Of a stretch of DNA of 64,000 nt, positions 8,963-16,865 are shown one piece after another. The position numbers were made by a program, and so were the translations under genes. This DNA comes from Thermosynechococcaceae cyanobacterium MS004 (GTDB lineage: Bacteria; Cyanobacteriota; Cyanobacteriia; Thermosynechococcales; Thermosynechococcaceae): positions 124,001-188,000 of the forward strand of contig JAKRSB010000085.1 of the NCBI GenBank assembly GCA_022402525.1, written 5' to 3'. Every line of letters begins with the position of its first letter. The stretch's first letter is position 1. The notes under the pieces were generated by a model, which saw only the letters and a list, made by a program, of their open reading frames with translations, was not told the origin of the DNA and searched no databases.

Positions 8963-9862
8963 ATGACATCGAATCAACGAATGACGAACACAGCATGGAT
9001 TTTTCCAGGACAGGGCTCTCAATCCATTGGAATGGGTGTTGACCTACAGGAAACCGAAATTGGGCAGCAGCGTTATCAACAAGCCGAGTCTATCCTAGGC
9101 TGGTCCGTGGTGGAGCGCTGCGAGGGCGATCTTGCCACACTATCGCGAACCCTCTACACCCAGCCTTGTCTCTACGTCATTTCTGTGATTTTGGCTGACT
9201 TACTCCGCGCCCAAGGCCAGCAACCCGTTGCCGTTGCCGGACACAGTTTAGGAGAATATGCCGCCCTCTATACAGCGGGTGTCCTGGACTTTGAATCAGG
9301 ACTGAAATTAGTCAAGCGTCGTGCCGAACTGATGGAGGATGCTTCTGGTGGCAAAATGGTGGCGCTGATTGGTTTTGATCGCGCTGCCCTAGAAACCCAA
9401 ATTAGCGCTATCCCTGATGTGGTGCTGGCCAATGACAACCATGCTGACCAAGTGGTCATTTCAGGTGCGCCTGCTGCGGTGGATGCGGTGCTGGCCCAGG
9501 TTAAGGTGAAACGGGCCTTGCCCCTCAACGTCAGCGGGGCGTTTCATTCGCCCCTCATGATGCAGGCTGCTCAAGATTTTGGCGCAGTGCTGAAGGCCGT
9601 TATTTTTCAACCCGCACAGATTCCGGTGCTGGCTAATGTAGAGCCAACCCCAACCACCGACGCAGAAACGCTACAGGTGCAGTTGAGCAAACAAATGGTT
9701 GGGCCTGTTCGCTGGCGCGAAATTTGCCTCAAGCTTCAGGAAATGGGCGTTGAGCAAGTCGTAGAAGTGGGGCCTGGAAAGGTCTTAACGGGGTTGGTCA
9801 AACGCACCTGCCCCAGTATGGGGCTTGTGAACCGAGGCTCTTTGGCGGATTTGTCCCATTAG
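8963..9862 (+). CDS. fabD: Malonyl-CoA:ACP transacylase FabD
   Basis: A 299-residue acyltransferase that loads malonyl groups onto acyl carrier protein for fatty acid synthesis. Visible landmarks are WIFPGQGSQSIGMG at the N-terminus, the nucleophile elbow GHSLGEYAALY, the catalytic His in GAFHSPLM, and a C-terminal VVEVGPGKVLTGLV. The ATG at 8963 gives six residues ahead of a second ATG at 8981 (MTNTAWIFPGQG), which matches the usual FabD N-terminus equally well. It precedes plsC by 15 bases, a common cyanobacterial arrangement that joins fatty acid and phospholipid synthesis. Confidence 0.96.
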   Translation: MTSNQRMTNTAWIFPGQGSQSIGMGVDLQETEIGQQRYQQAESILGWSVVERCEGDLATLSRTLYTQPCLYVISVILADLLRAQGQQPVAVAGHSLGEYAALYTAGVLDFESGLKLVKRRAELMEDASGGKMVALIGFDRAALETQISAIPDVVLANDNHADQVVISGAPAAVDAVLAQVKVKRALPLNVSGAFHSPLMMQAAQDFGAVLKAVIFQPAQIPVLANVEPTPTTDAETLQVQLSKQMVGPVRWREICLKLQEMGVEQVVEVGPGKVLTGLVKRTCPSMGLVNRGSLADLSH

Positions 9863-9877
9863 GGCTGGACTACACCA

Positions 9878-10516
9878 ATGGCAAGAGAACGAGAGCCTTT
9901 GATAGGGCTGACGCTCTATCACCTGTTCAAATGGTCGATCGTCAGCCCGATGCTTCATGGGTATTTTCAAGGCCGAATTTATGGTGCGGAGCAGGTGCCG
10001 CGTCTGGGGCCTTTTGTACTGGTCAGTAACCACGCAAGCGATTTTGATCCGGTGCTGGCATCCAGCGCTGTTCGACGTCCCGTGGCCTATATGGCCAAGC
10101 AGGAGCTGTTTCAGGTGCCTGTGTTGGCTACCCTGATTCGCTGGTATGGGGCGTATCCGGTCAATCGAGGGGCGGCAGACCGCAGTGCAATTCGGGCCGC
10201 CCTCAATTCTTTGGAGCAGGGCTGGGCGACGGGGGTCTTTCTTCAGGGTACGCGCACGCCCGATGGACGGGTGAGTGACCCCAAGCCAGGTGCTGCGCTG
10301 ATTGCCCAAAAAGCACAGGTGCCTTTGCTGCCCATTTGTCTTTGGGGCACCGAGGCAATTGTGTCTAAGGGAAAATACCTTCCCAAGCGCACGCCCGTAA
10401 CGATTCGGATTGGAGCACTGATTCCGCCTCCCAAGGCAGGCGATCGCGCTGAGTTGATGGCCGTTACGCAACGCTGTGCGGATGAGATTAATGCACTCCA
10501 CGAATTGGGCCGATAA
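9878..10516 (+). CDS. plsC: 1-acyl-sn-glycerol-3-phosphate acyltransferase (PlsC family)
   Basis: A 212-residue LPLAT-family acyltransferase that places the second acyl chain on lysophosphatidic acid at the membrane. The Hx4D motif is in VSNHASDFDPVL; the glycerol-phosphate binding block is FLQGTRTPDGRVSD, a QGTR variant of the usual EGTR; block IV is PLLPICLWG. The N-terminal YHLFKWSIVSPMLHGY is amphipathic or hydrophobic and may embed in membrane. It follows fabD closely and is probably cotranscribed. The last codons and stop (TAA, 10514-10516) fall in an 11-bp tandem array. Confidence 0.92.
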   Translation: MAREREPLIGLTLYHLFKWSIVSPMLHGYFQGRIYGAEQVPRLGPFVLVSNHASDFDPVLASSAVRRPVAYMAKQELFQVPVLATLIRWYGAYPVNRGAADRSAIRAALNSLEQGWATGVFLQGTRTPDGRVSDPKPGAALIAQKAQVPLLPICLWGTEAIVSKGKYLPKRTPVTIRIGALIPPPKAGDRAELMAVTQRCADEINALHELGR

Positions 10517-10561
10517 TGGGTCGAGAATGGGCCGATAATGGGCCGACAATGGGCCGAGAAC
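10507..10561 (+). repeat. 11-bp tandem repeat x5 over the plsC stop
   Basis: Five units close to GGGCCGATAAT in exact 11-bp register. The plsC stop codon lies in the first unit. Confidence 0.9.
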
Positions 10562-10577
10562 CTATGGCAACCACAAG

Positions 10578-11165
10578 ATGACTCCCTTGGCCTCTTGGCG
10601 TCCGGCTTTGGCACGGGCACTCCATCTCAATCGTGCGCTGGCCAATGCCCGTTATTTTCAGCTTGCGACCGTTCGGGCTGATGGTCGCCCTGCTAACCGC
10701 ACCGTGGTCTTTCGTGGGTTTAGGCTAGACACCAATCAGCTCATGATCATTAGCGATCGCCGCGCTCAAAAAATAGCCCAGCTTCAGCAATCCCCTTGGG
10801 CAGAAATTTGCTGGTATTTCCCGAAAACTCGCGAACAGTTTCGGCTGTCGGGGCGGCTCTCAAGAATCGATCAGGGCAATGCAGAACTCCAACACAGTGA
10901 TTATTGCGATTTTTGCCAAGTCTGGGAAAAACTTTCCGCATCCGCCCGCGAGCAATTTTACTGGCCACCACCAGGACAACCCCATCATGAGTCCGAGTCG
11001 CCCCTAGCACCACCGACTGACCAAGAACAACCCGCTGAAAACTTTACGCTGCTGCTATTTGATCCGATAGAAGTGGATCACTTAGACCTGCGATCGCACC
11101 CTCATGTACGCCATCGGTACGGGTGCGAGGCAGGCCAGTGGAGTGTAGAAAAGCTGAATCCGTAA
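10578..11165 (+). CDS. FMN-dependent PPOX-type flavoprotein
   Basis: A 195-residue protein of the pyridoxamine 5'-phosphate oxidase fold, resembling the cyanobacterial Npun_F5749-type family. Typical segments are YFQLATVRADGRPANRTVVFRG, LMIISDRRAQKIAQL, AEICWYFPKTREQFRLSG and the C-terminal DHLDLRSHPHVRHRY. FMN binding is expected at the RTVVFRG and SDRRAQKI regions. It is probably not the biosynthetic PdxH because the C-terminal substrate-binding Arg-His pattern differs. The physiological substrate is unknown. It starts 61 bases after plsC across the tandem array. Confidence 0.82.
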   Translation: MTPLASWRPALARALHLNRALANARYFQLATVRADGRPANRTVVFRGFRLDTNQLMIISDRRAQKIAQLQQSPWAEICWYFPKTREQFRLSGRLSRIDQGNAELQHSDYCDFCQVWEKLSASAREQFYWPPPGQPHHESESPLAPPTDQEQPAENFTLLLFDPIEVDHLDLRSHPHVRHRYGCEAGQWSVEKLNP

Positions 11166-11246
11166 GATGATGCACTCACGTCATCCGCTATCCATAGCAT
11201 CTATCCAGAACGAAGCTAAAAATAAATCGAGCGCGAATCTTCTCTA

Positions 11247-11447
11247 CTAGCCATCAGGAAACTGCCAGCACAATATAAATTCCACATCTTTGCTGCTGCA
11301 TACCGTGCAGGCCGTTGGCCCTGACGCCACCCACTCAGCTTGACAACTTCGGCAGTGGCAAAACACATTGTTTCGGTTGGCTTCGGCAATGCCTCGATGC
11401 CATTGATGAAGCTCCTGTTGGGTCAGTAATGGTTCAGGCTCATTCAT
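11247..11447 (-). CDS. Small zinc-ribbon-like protein
   Basis: A 66-residue protein with CHCRSC and CTVCSSKDVEF, giving a CxC/CxxC pattern that could bind one zinc ion. It begins MNEPEPLLTQQELHQWHRG and ends ILCWQFPDG. There is no recognisable enzyme domain. Codon use and strand isolation between convergent and divergent neighbours suggest a real small gene. The role is unknown. Confidence 0.6.
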   Translation of the reverse strand: MNEPEPLLTQQELHQWHRGIAEANRNNVFCHCRSCQAEWVASGPTACTVCSSKDVEFILCWQFPDG

Positions 11448-11751
11448 GATTCAGGCTCGTTCATGGGCAAGGCTTTTCTGCTGACTGTTTGACGCTCATC
11501 CAAGCATACCTAACCTCGGCGATCGCCCTGACCAGCGCAAGCCCAGATAAAAGCAGTCCAGGGATTCAAATCACAGGCTGTACGAGATCTGGAACAGCAC
11601 AAAACTTGGAGCCAGCAGTTATATTGAGAACCTATTCGAGAGCAAGGCTCTGCAAGAAAATAAAAACTTCTAGACAAAATCAAGATTTTTTCTGAAGAAT
11701 AGGCAATAATACATCCCAGAATTAACGTGTGTGTGTGAGGAAGGCTAGGCT

Positions 11752-12666
11752 GTGTTCAACCGTCTTGAGCGTCGGGTTAAAGTTCTCCATGAATCATCTA
11801 CTTCAGTTTCATCGTTCCGGATTCCTCAAGACTTACCGATTGGGGTATTTGACAGCGGCGTTGGAGGTCTAACGGTTCTCAAGGCGCTCCAAAGCCACCT
11901 CCCCCACGAATCTTTTACCTATTTTGGCGACACCGCCCATGTTCCCTACGGCAACCGCTCCCAGGCCGAAATCCAGGCATTAGTTAGGCAAATTTTGTCT
12001 TGGATGGCGGAGCAGCCCATTAAAATGGCGATCATGGCCTGCAATACCAGCTCTGCCTTGGCCCTAGACACAGTGCGCTGTGAGTTTAGCTTTCCCATTT
12101 TGGGCGTTATTTTGCCAGGAGCGCGAGCTGCGGTGCAGTCCGGGCGGCGAATTGGCGTCATTGCAACCCCCGCAACAGTTGCGAGCGAGTGCTACGAACG
12201 CGCCATTCTTGAAATTAATCCTGAAGTTGAAGTGTTTCAGGTGGCCTGTCCTGAGTTTGTCCCGCTCATTGAGGCCAATCAGATTTTCCATCCCCAGACG
12301 CGCCAGATTGTCCGACATCGTCTTGAGCCGCTGGTGAAGGCAAAAGTCGATACGCTGATTTATGGATGTACGCACTACCCCCATCTTGCACCCGTGATTC
12401 AGCAGATTTTGCCCAGCCGCATCACCAAGGTTGACCCTGCGATTCACATGGCGATCGCAGCAGCCCAAGAGCTAGACCTTCTGAACCTAAGGAGCGTTCA
12501 GGGTTCACCCCGCACCCAGTTTTTTGTGAGTGGTCAACCCGCCCAGTTTGCAAAGTCGGCCCGTCCCTGCCTAGGCTTTACTCCTCAAGTTGAAGGCGTA
12601 CAGCTTCAGGGACTTGCACCCCTGCTGCGAGAATCTGATTCGGTGCAGACCGTTTTACAGCGATAG
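11752..12666 (+). CDS. murI: Glutamate racemase
   Basis: A 304-residue cofactor-independent racemase that makes D-glutamate for peptidoglycan. The two-Cys mechanism is visible: IGVFDSGVGGLTVLKAL with the substrate-binding Asp-Ser, MACNTSSALALD with the first catalytic Cys, and YGCTHYPHLAPVI with the second catalytic Cys next to His. The N-terminus carries about 28 residues ahead of the conserved core. The start is a GTG preceded by GTGAGGAAGG. It is a single gene here. Confidence 0.95.
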   Translation: MFNRLERRVKVLHESSTSVSSFRIPQDLPIGVFDSGVGGLTVLKALQSHLPHESFTYFGDTAHVPYGNRSQAEIQALVRQILSWMAEQPIKMAIMACNTSSALALDTVRCEFSFPILGVILPGARAAVQSGRRIGVIATPATVASECYERAILEINPEVEVFQVACPEFVPLIEANQIFHPQTRQIVRHRLEPLVKAKVDTLIYGCTHYPHLAPVIQQILPSRITKVDPAIHMAIAAAQELDLLNLRSVQGSPRTQFFVSGQPAQFAKSARPCLGFTPQVEGVQLQGLAPLLRESDSVQTVLQR

Positions 12667-12689
12667 TTCAATCCACAGGGTCTATTGCT

Positions 12690-12765
12690 ATCCACGGATT
12701 CTATGCATAGTTGCTATCCACGGCTTCTATCTACAGTTTCTACCCATAGCTTCTGCCTCCATCCA
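12690..12765 (+). repeat. Degenerate repeats around TATCCACGGNTTCTAT
   Basis: Several imperfect units of about 20 bases (TGCTATCCACGG and TTCTATCTACAG variants) in the gap between murI and the cyclophilin gene. Confidence 0.55.
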
Positions 12766-12886
12766 TAATCCAGGTAGCGCCATAGTCTAGAGTGTTAATG
12801 GGGGGCAACTGCTCCGCTGAGGGATGTTTCTGGGATGCGTAATGTACCCAGCAACCGCGAATAAGACATCAGCTTGACACAACACT

Positions 12887-14008
12887 ATGAACCGCTTTTT
12901 TAATCTCCGACATGCGCACCATGCATTCGCTCAGGTCTGTCTGGGCGTTATTCTGATGGTGATGCTCTGGGCTGTCCCCAAAGCGCCAGCCCAGGCCAGT
13001 CTCATTGCTGCACTGCCCCCTGGGAATGCCGTCACCGATCCGCGATCGCTACTGAGGCTGGCGCTACCCTTCAAGAATGACTCCATTCGCAGAATTCAAA
13101 GCGATATTGAAGATATTGCTTCTCAGGTGCGTGCGCGCCGATGGTCAGCCATCAACAGCGATATTTCTAAGGCGTCTACGTTTTTAGAACGTCGGAAGGA
13201 TGAAATTCTGGCGACGGTGCCGGAGGCTAACCGGGCGGCTGCCGTTGCCCTAGTAGACCAAATTGCGGCAGACCTGACGGAACTAAAGGCGATCGCGCAA
13301 GTCAAGGATGGCGAAGCGCTGGTGGAGAAAAAAAATCAGGTGCTTGACACCATCGGCACCCTAGAGGCCTCAATGGTGGATAAGTTCCCCTTTGAAGTGC
13401 CCCAAGAATATGCCAACCTTCCCCAGCTCAAGGGTCGGGCAACCGTTGAAATTGAAACCACCAAAGGCAGTCTTGCCCTGGTGGCGGATGGCTATAGCGC
13501 CCCAGTGACCGCAGGCAACTTTATAGATCTAGTACAGCGCGGCTTCTATAACGGCCTCCCCTTTACCCGCGCTGAAGAATCCTACGTGCTGCAAACCGGA
13601 GATCCCCAGGGCCCGGAAGTCGGCTTTGTTGACCCCACCTCCGGTAAATATCGCGCTATTCCCTTTGAGGTTTTGGTTCAGGGCGATGACAAGCCGTTTT
13701 ACGGCTCCACCCTAGAGGAAGCCGGACGCTATCTAGATAACCCCGTACTGCCCTTCTCGGCCTACGGAACCGTTGCAATGGCTCCCCCAGCAGAAGACCC
13801 CAACGGGGCATCGTCGCAGTTCTTTTTCTTTTTGTTTGAGCCGGAATTGACCCCCGCTGGCCGAAATCTACTGGATGGTCGCTATCCGGTCTTTGGCTAT
13901 GTGGTTTCTGGGCAGGAAGTTTTAAGACAGCTAAAGCCCACGGACAAAATTATTTCGGCAAAAGTGATAGAGGGCTTAGAGAATCTTCAAAAGCCCACCA
14001 AGGCTTAG
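12887..14008 (+). CDS. Lumenal cyclophilin-type peptidyl-prolyl isomerase (CYP38/TLP40-like)
   Basis: A 373-residue exported protein. Residues 1-38 form a signal peptide ending APAQAS. Residues about 50-175 are helical and charged, like the N-terminal leucine-zipper-type domain of plant CYP38/TLP40. Residues about 185-365 are a cyclophilin fold: VEIETTKGSLALVADGYSAP, VTAGNFIDLVQRGFYNGLPF, and QFFFFLFEPELTPAGRN. Plant CYP38 assists photosystem II assembly in the thylakoid lumen and has weak or no isomerase activity; the usual catalytic Arg region (FHRVI) reads FTRAEES here, suggesting the same. Followed by a good terminator hairpin. Confidence 0.88.
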   Translation: MNRFFNLRHAHHAFAQVCLGVILMVMLWAVPKAPAQASLIAALPPGNAVTDPRSLLRLALPFKNDSIRRIQSDIEDIASQVRARRWSAINSDISKASTFLERRKDEILATVPEANRAAAVALVDQIAADLTELKAIAQVKDGEALVEKKNQVLDTIGTLEASMVDKFPFEVPQEYANLPQLKGRATVEIETTKGSLALVADGYSAPVTAGNFIDLVQRGFYNGLPFTRAEESYVLQTGDPQGPEVGFVDPTSGKYRAIPFEVLVQGDDKPFYGSTLEEAGRYLDNPVLPFSAYGTVAMAPPAEDPNGASSQFFFFLFEPELTPAGRNLLDGRYPVFGYVVSGQEVLRQLKPTDKIISAKVIEGLENLQKPTKA

Positions 14009-14091
14009 TATCTATTCGCTGAATGGCTAAAGGGAAACGGCCATCTGCGAACGACCTGAACCCTAACCTTTAAGCTACCTGCTTTTCACTC

Positions 14092-14126
14092 AACCCAACC
14101 CTACAAAGGAGTTGGGTTTGCTTTTT
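14092..14126 (+). terminator. Intrinsic terminator after the CYP38-like gene
   Basis: AACCCAAC at 14092-14099 pairs with GTTGGGTT at 14111-14118, with an inner CCT/AGG pairing, followed by TTGCTTTTT. It lies 84 bases past the stop codon. Confidence 0.75.
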
Positions 14127-14145
14127 GTGATGTAAGTTCAGGGTT

Positions 14146-14309
14146 GGTAGCCAATACTGTTCGGATAAGAGAAATCGACTTTTCACTCGCCCCCCTAAAT
14201 CCCCCAACTTTGGGGGACTTTGAGTTCAGAGTTCCCCAAAGTTGGGGGGCTGGGGGGCAAGTGCAAGGATGCTGAACTTTAACCAAACCGTATTGGGTTG
14301 GTGGCTACC
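14146..14309. repeat. MITE-like inverted-repeat element with G/C-run hairpin
   Basis: The ends GGTAGCCA (14146-14153) and TGGCTACC (14302-14309) are inverted, and beyond them AATAC-GTT-type sequence matches with an 8-base offset. The centre holds CCCCCAACTTTGGGGG facing CCCCAAAGTTGGGGGG, a sequence type common between cyanobacterial genes. No coding frame. Confidence 0.6.
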
Positions 14310-14369
14310 ATACGCCTCACCACTTGGTGTTGTTTCTCTGTTTCAAGTGCTTGGCGGTTGAAACCGCAG

Positions 14370-14450
14370 CTACAAGAACGAAATCCGCCTACGCGGATTG
14401 CTGGAAATCTTGACGCATTTAGTCTGCCTCAGCAGACTTTGTTCTTGTAG
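14370..14450. repeat. Dispersed cyanobacterial hairpin repeat
   Basis: CTACAAGAAC (14370-14379) is exactly inverted at 14441-14450 (GTTCTTGTAG). Two inner palindromes, AATCCGCCTACGCGGATT and AGTCTGCCTCAGCAGACT, give a cloverleaf-like fold. A further GCGGTTGAAACCGC palindrome precedes it at about 14354. Confidence 0.75.
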
Positions 14451-14542
14451 GCGCGTTGGGGTAGCCTATCCTCAGCACTTATTTAGTCGCTGCCCTCAAC
14501 GATGAATTTGCGGGAGTTCCAGAATTTTTGTCAGTCATTCAG

Positions 14543-14721
14543 GTCCTACTGTGTCCTGTTGACCGGACTCATCCTCAGCACAACGCCTACAAAACCACAA
14601 TTCTTCGTTTAGAAACGCCCCTTTTAACAACTTGGCCATGCCTGGCCTGACCGAAGCCATTTATCTTGCCCTGCATCGGGGTGGCTGGCAAATGCAAAAG
14701 CACTTAGGTAGTTTCTGCTAG
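14543..14721 (+). pseudogene. Decayed VapC-type PIN-domain toxin
   Basis: Reading from 14543 gives VLLC then PVDRTHPQH, followed by NAYKTTILRLETPLLTTWPC. After a 4-base duplication near 14641 (CCTG GCCTGACC) the frame moves and continues LTEAIYLALHRGGWQMQKHL to TAG at 14719. The block LETPLLTTWPCLTEA...GGWQMQ is characteristic of one PIN toxin subfamily. Compared with such proteins the segment after LLC, which normally carries the catalytic Asp (DTGPLVAL), is missing, so both a deletion and a frameshift have inactivated it. In-frame sequence from about 14480 (LNDEFAGVPEFLSVIQ) may be part of the former antitoxin. Confidence 0.65.
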
Positions 14722-14741
14722 ATAAACTATTGATAGTTTAT
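14722..14741. other. Perfect 8-bp-stem palindrome
   Basis: ATAAACTA-TTGA-TAGTTTAT immediately follows the PIN remnant stop, 192 bases upstream of mntA. It may be an old operator or terminator of the lost toxin-antitoxin operon. Nothing else is seen between it and mntA except AT-rich sequence and two GGCGATCAC-like blocks. Confidence 0.4.
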
Positions 14742-14932
14742 GAGATTCAAGCAAGCAATTACACTCGGCTGCTGACATTGATAGATCAATATTGCGATCG
14801 CCCGATGGACTTAGTATTCATGCCAAAATAAGTTGATTATTTTGGCTAGGCTCCTTAGTTTATAAGGGTGATCGTCACAACGGAAAGGGGCGATCACAAA
14901 AGAAAAGGGGATAGGCTTAAGGGATAAAGAGC

Positions 14933-15262
14933 ATGACCGTTTCGAGGTTGTCCATGAAAACACCAGAAACCCTCAAAATTGAAGCGATTCTTCACCAGCA
15001 GCGCGATCGCATTCTAGAACTCGCCACTCAACACGGTGCGAAAAACGTGCGGATCTTCGGCTCCGTTGTTCGGGGAGACGCTCAGGCTAATAGCGATATT
15101 GACTTATTGGTAGATTTAGGCGAACCATTAAGTCCCTGGTTTCCGGTCGGACTCATTCAGGATTTAGAAGCATTACTAAATCACAAGGTGGATGTTGTGA
15201 CCGAAAAGTCCTTGCACTATTTCATTCGCGATCGCATCTTAAATGAAGCGCGATCGCTATGA
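14933..15262 (+). CDS. mntA: MntA-type nucleotidyltransferase antitoxin
   Basis: A 109-residue minimal nucleotidyltransferase. The active-site motif GSx10DxD is complete: GSVVRGDAQANSDIDLLVD. In the characterised HepT-MntA system of Shewanella the MntA enzyme adds AMP residues to a Tyr of the HEPN toxin and silences it. The protein may begin at the ATG at 14933 or at a second ATG (MKTPETLKIEAIL) 21 bases downstream, which matches family length well. Its TGA overlaps the ATG of the next gene by four bases, indicating translational coupling. Confidence 0.88.
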   Translation: MTVSRLSMKTPETLKIEAILHQQRDRILELATQHGAKNVRIFGSVVRGDAQANSDIDLLVDLGEPLSPWFPVGLIQDLEALLNHKVDVVTEKSLHYFIRDRILNEARSL

Positions 15263-15591
15263 AAGACAACCGTGTTTATCTGATTCATATTAGAGACTGC
15301 ATCCAACGTATCAAGATCTACACGGTTGAAGGAAAAACAACCTTTTTTGCCGACCTAAGAACTCAGGATGCGGTGATCCGAAATCTGCAAACGCTATGTG
15401 AATCAACCCAACGACTGTCAGATGCGTGGAAAGCGATACGCCCCGAAATTGACTGGAGAACAATTGGCGATTTTCGCAACGTCCTGGCTCATCAATATTT
15501 AGACATCGACCTGGATATTGTCTGGAATGTGGTAGTGAACTATCTGCCAGGTTTAAAGCAAGCGATAGAAGCAATTTTCCAGCAGGTTTAG
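15259..15591 (+). CDS. hepT: HepT-type HEPN-domain toxin (DUF86)
   Basis: A 110-residue four-helix HEPN protein. It carries the RNase motif Rx4HxY as FRNVLAHQYLDID near residue 86, where Tyr is the residue modified by the partner MntA in the studied system. The family cleaves RNA, in some cases tRNA, when not neutralised. It overlaps mntA by ATGA, the usual organisation of this toxin-antitoxin type. All key residues are present, so the pair is probably functional. A decayed PIN toxin lies just upstream, so this spot has hosted more than one such module. Confidence 0.88.
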   Translation: MKDNRVYLIHIRDCIQRIKIYTVEGKTTFFADLRTQDAVIRNLQTLCESTQRLSDAWKAIRPEIDWRTIGDFRNVLAHQYLDIDLDIVWNVVVNYLPGLKQAIEAIFQQV

Positions 15592-15733
15592 ACTGAAAGG
15601 CCAGAAACGCCCCTGTCAACAAAGGGGCGGAACATTCCCCTTTTGTAACGCTGCTGAAAGTAAGCGCATCCCCTCAACTCCACCGAACTGCGCCCTCTTT
15701 ACCCACTCAGGCGATCGCCCTTTTTTCTGTATC

Positions 15734-16858
15734 ATGAGCAAAATCATGAGTACAAATCTACCATCTGAGCATCCTTCAGAGGATCATTTTGAGGGTCTTT
15801 ACGTTGCAGACCTGGGTGAGCAGCAGCTTCTCCAGCGAGTTCAGCGCTTTTGTCCCGCCAACCTTGTGGGGGATGATGCCGCTGTTCTCATCCCACGCGC
15901 TGGCTATAGCCTGGTGGTGACGGCAGACATGCTGGTGGATGGTGTGCACTTTGCGACAGGGTACGCCGCGACAGGGTGCGTCACGACAGAACAAGGCGCG
16001 ACAGGACAAGACACACCAGGGAAATGTACCACTTCGCCCCAGGATGTGGGGTGGCGAGGCACTGCTGCAAACCTGTCTGACCTCGCGGCCATGGGTGCCC
16101 AGCCCTTGGGAATTACCGTGAGTTTGGGGCTGCCTCCCACAACGCCCGTGCAGTGGCTGGATGAACTCTATGAGGGAATTACAGGTTGTCTGAGCCTTTA
16201 TCAAGCTCCTATTCTGGGGGGAGATCTCTGCCGATCGCCCATCTTAACCCTCTCCATCACAGCCTTGGGCGAAGTGTTGTTAGGCCAACAATTTCTGCGC
16301 TCCACCGCTCAGGTAGGGGATGCGATCGTGGTGACGGGCGTCCACGGCGCTTCCCGCGCTGGACTTGAACTACTGCTCAACCCTGAGTGGGGTCAGGACT
16401 TAAGCCCACAAGCTCAGTCCTTGCTCAAGCGTGCTCATCAGCGACCCACACCCCGATTGGATGTGCCACCCCTGCTAAGGCAGCTTGACCCAACGGCACG
16501 CATCACAGGCATGGACAGCAGCGATGGCCTCGCCGATGCAGTGCTGCAGATTTGTCGGGCAAGCGGAGTTGGCGCAAGGCTCAACCGCGATCGCCTACCT
16601 ATCCCAGAAGTTTTGCGCGCCACTCAGTCGCTTTCGGAGCAAACACTCATTCATTGGGTACTCTACGGCGGTGAAGACTTTGAGCTGATCCTTTGCCTGC
16701 CGCAGCCTCTCGCCGAAGCACTGGTTTCACAGCTAGGGCAACAGGCCGTCATCATTGGCAAAATTGTGACCGATCCAACCGTCCGGCTGGTCGATGAAGG
16801 AGGGCAGAGTCTCGGTGCCCCACTCTCTCTAGAGCAAGGTTTCCAGCATTTTTCCTAA
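15734..16858 (+). CDS. thiL: Thiamine-monophosphate kinase with in-frame repeat insert
   Basis: A 374-residue kinase that phosphorylates thiamine monophosphate to thiamine pyrophosphate in the cytoplasm. Landmarks are VGDDAAVLIPR, VTADMLVDGVHF, NLSDLAAMGAQPLG, GGDLCRSP, GMDSSDGLADAVLQ and YGGEDFELIL, covering the Mg-ATP and substrate sites. Right after DMLVDGVHF the protein has about 25 extra residues (ATGYA, ATGCV, TTEQG, ATGQD, TPGKC) encoded by a 15-bp tandem array. Family members have a short loop here before DVGWRGTAANLSDL. The start at 15734 has an alternative four codons later. Confidence 0.93.
   Translation: MSKIMSTNLPSEHPSEDHFEGLYVADLGEQQLLQRVQRFCPANLVGDDAAVLIPRAGYSLVVTADMLVDGVHFATGYAATGCVTTEQGATGQDTPGKCTTSPQDVGWRGTAANLSDLAAMGAQPLGITVSLGLPPTTPVQWLDELYEGITGCLSLYQAPILGGDLCRSPILTLSITALGEVLLGQQFLRSTAQVGDAIVVTGVHGASRAGLELLLNPEWGQDLSPQAQSLLKRAHQRPTPRLDVPPLLRQLDPTARITGMDSSDGLADAVLQICRASGVGARLNRDRLPIPEVLRATQSLSEQTLIHWVLYGGEDFELILCLPQPLAEALVSQLGQQAVIIGKIVTDPTVRLVDEGGQSLGAPLSLEQGFQHFS
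15953..16027 (+). repeat. 15-bp tandem repeat x5 inside thiL
   Basis: Five units beginning GCGACAGGGTACGCC, increasingly diverged toward the 3' side, in exact 15-bp register so the reading frame is kept. Confidence 0.85.
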
Positions 16859-16865
16859 ACAGCCG

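Noticed and set aside
9785-10549. Minus-strand frame of 254 codons opposite plsC
   Set aside because: Entirely antisense to the fabD end and plsC, low-complexity start from the tandem array, no recognisable domain.
11540-11700. tRNA-like T-loop (GATTCAAATC) before murI
   Set aside because: No matching acceptor or anticodon stems could be drawn around it.
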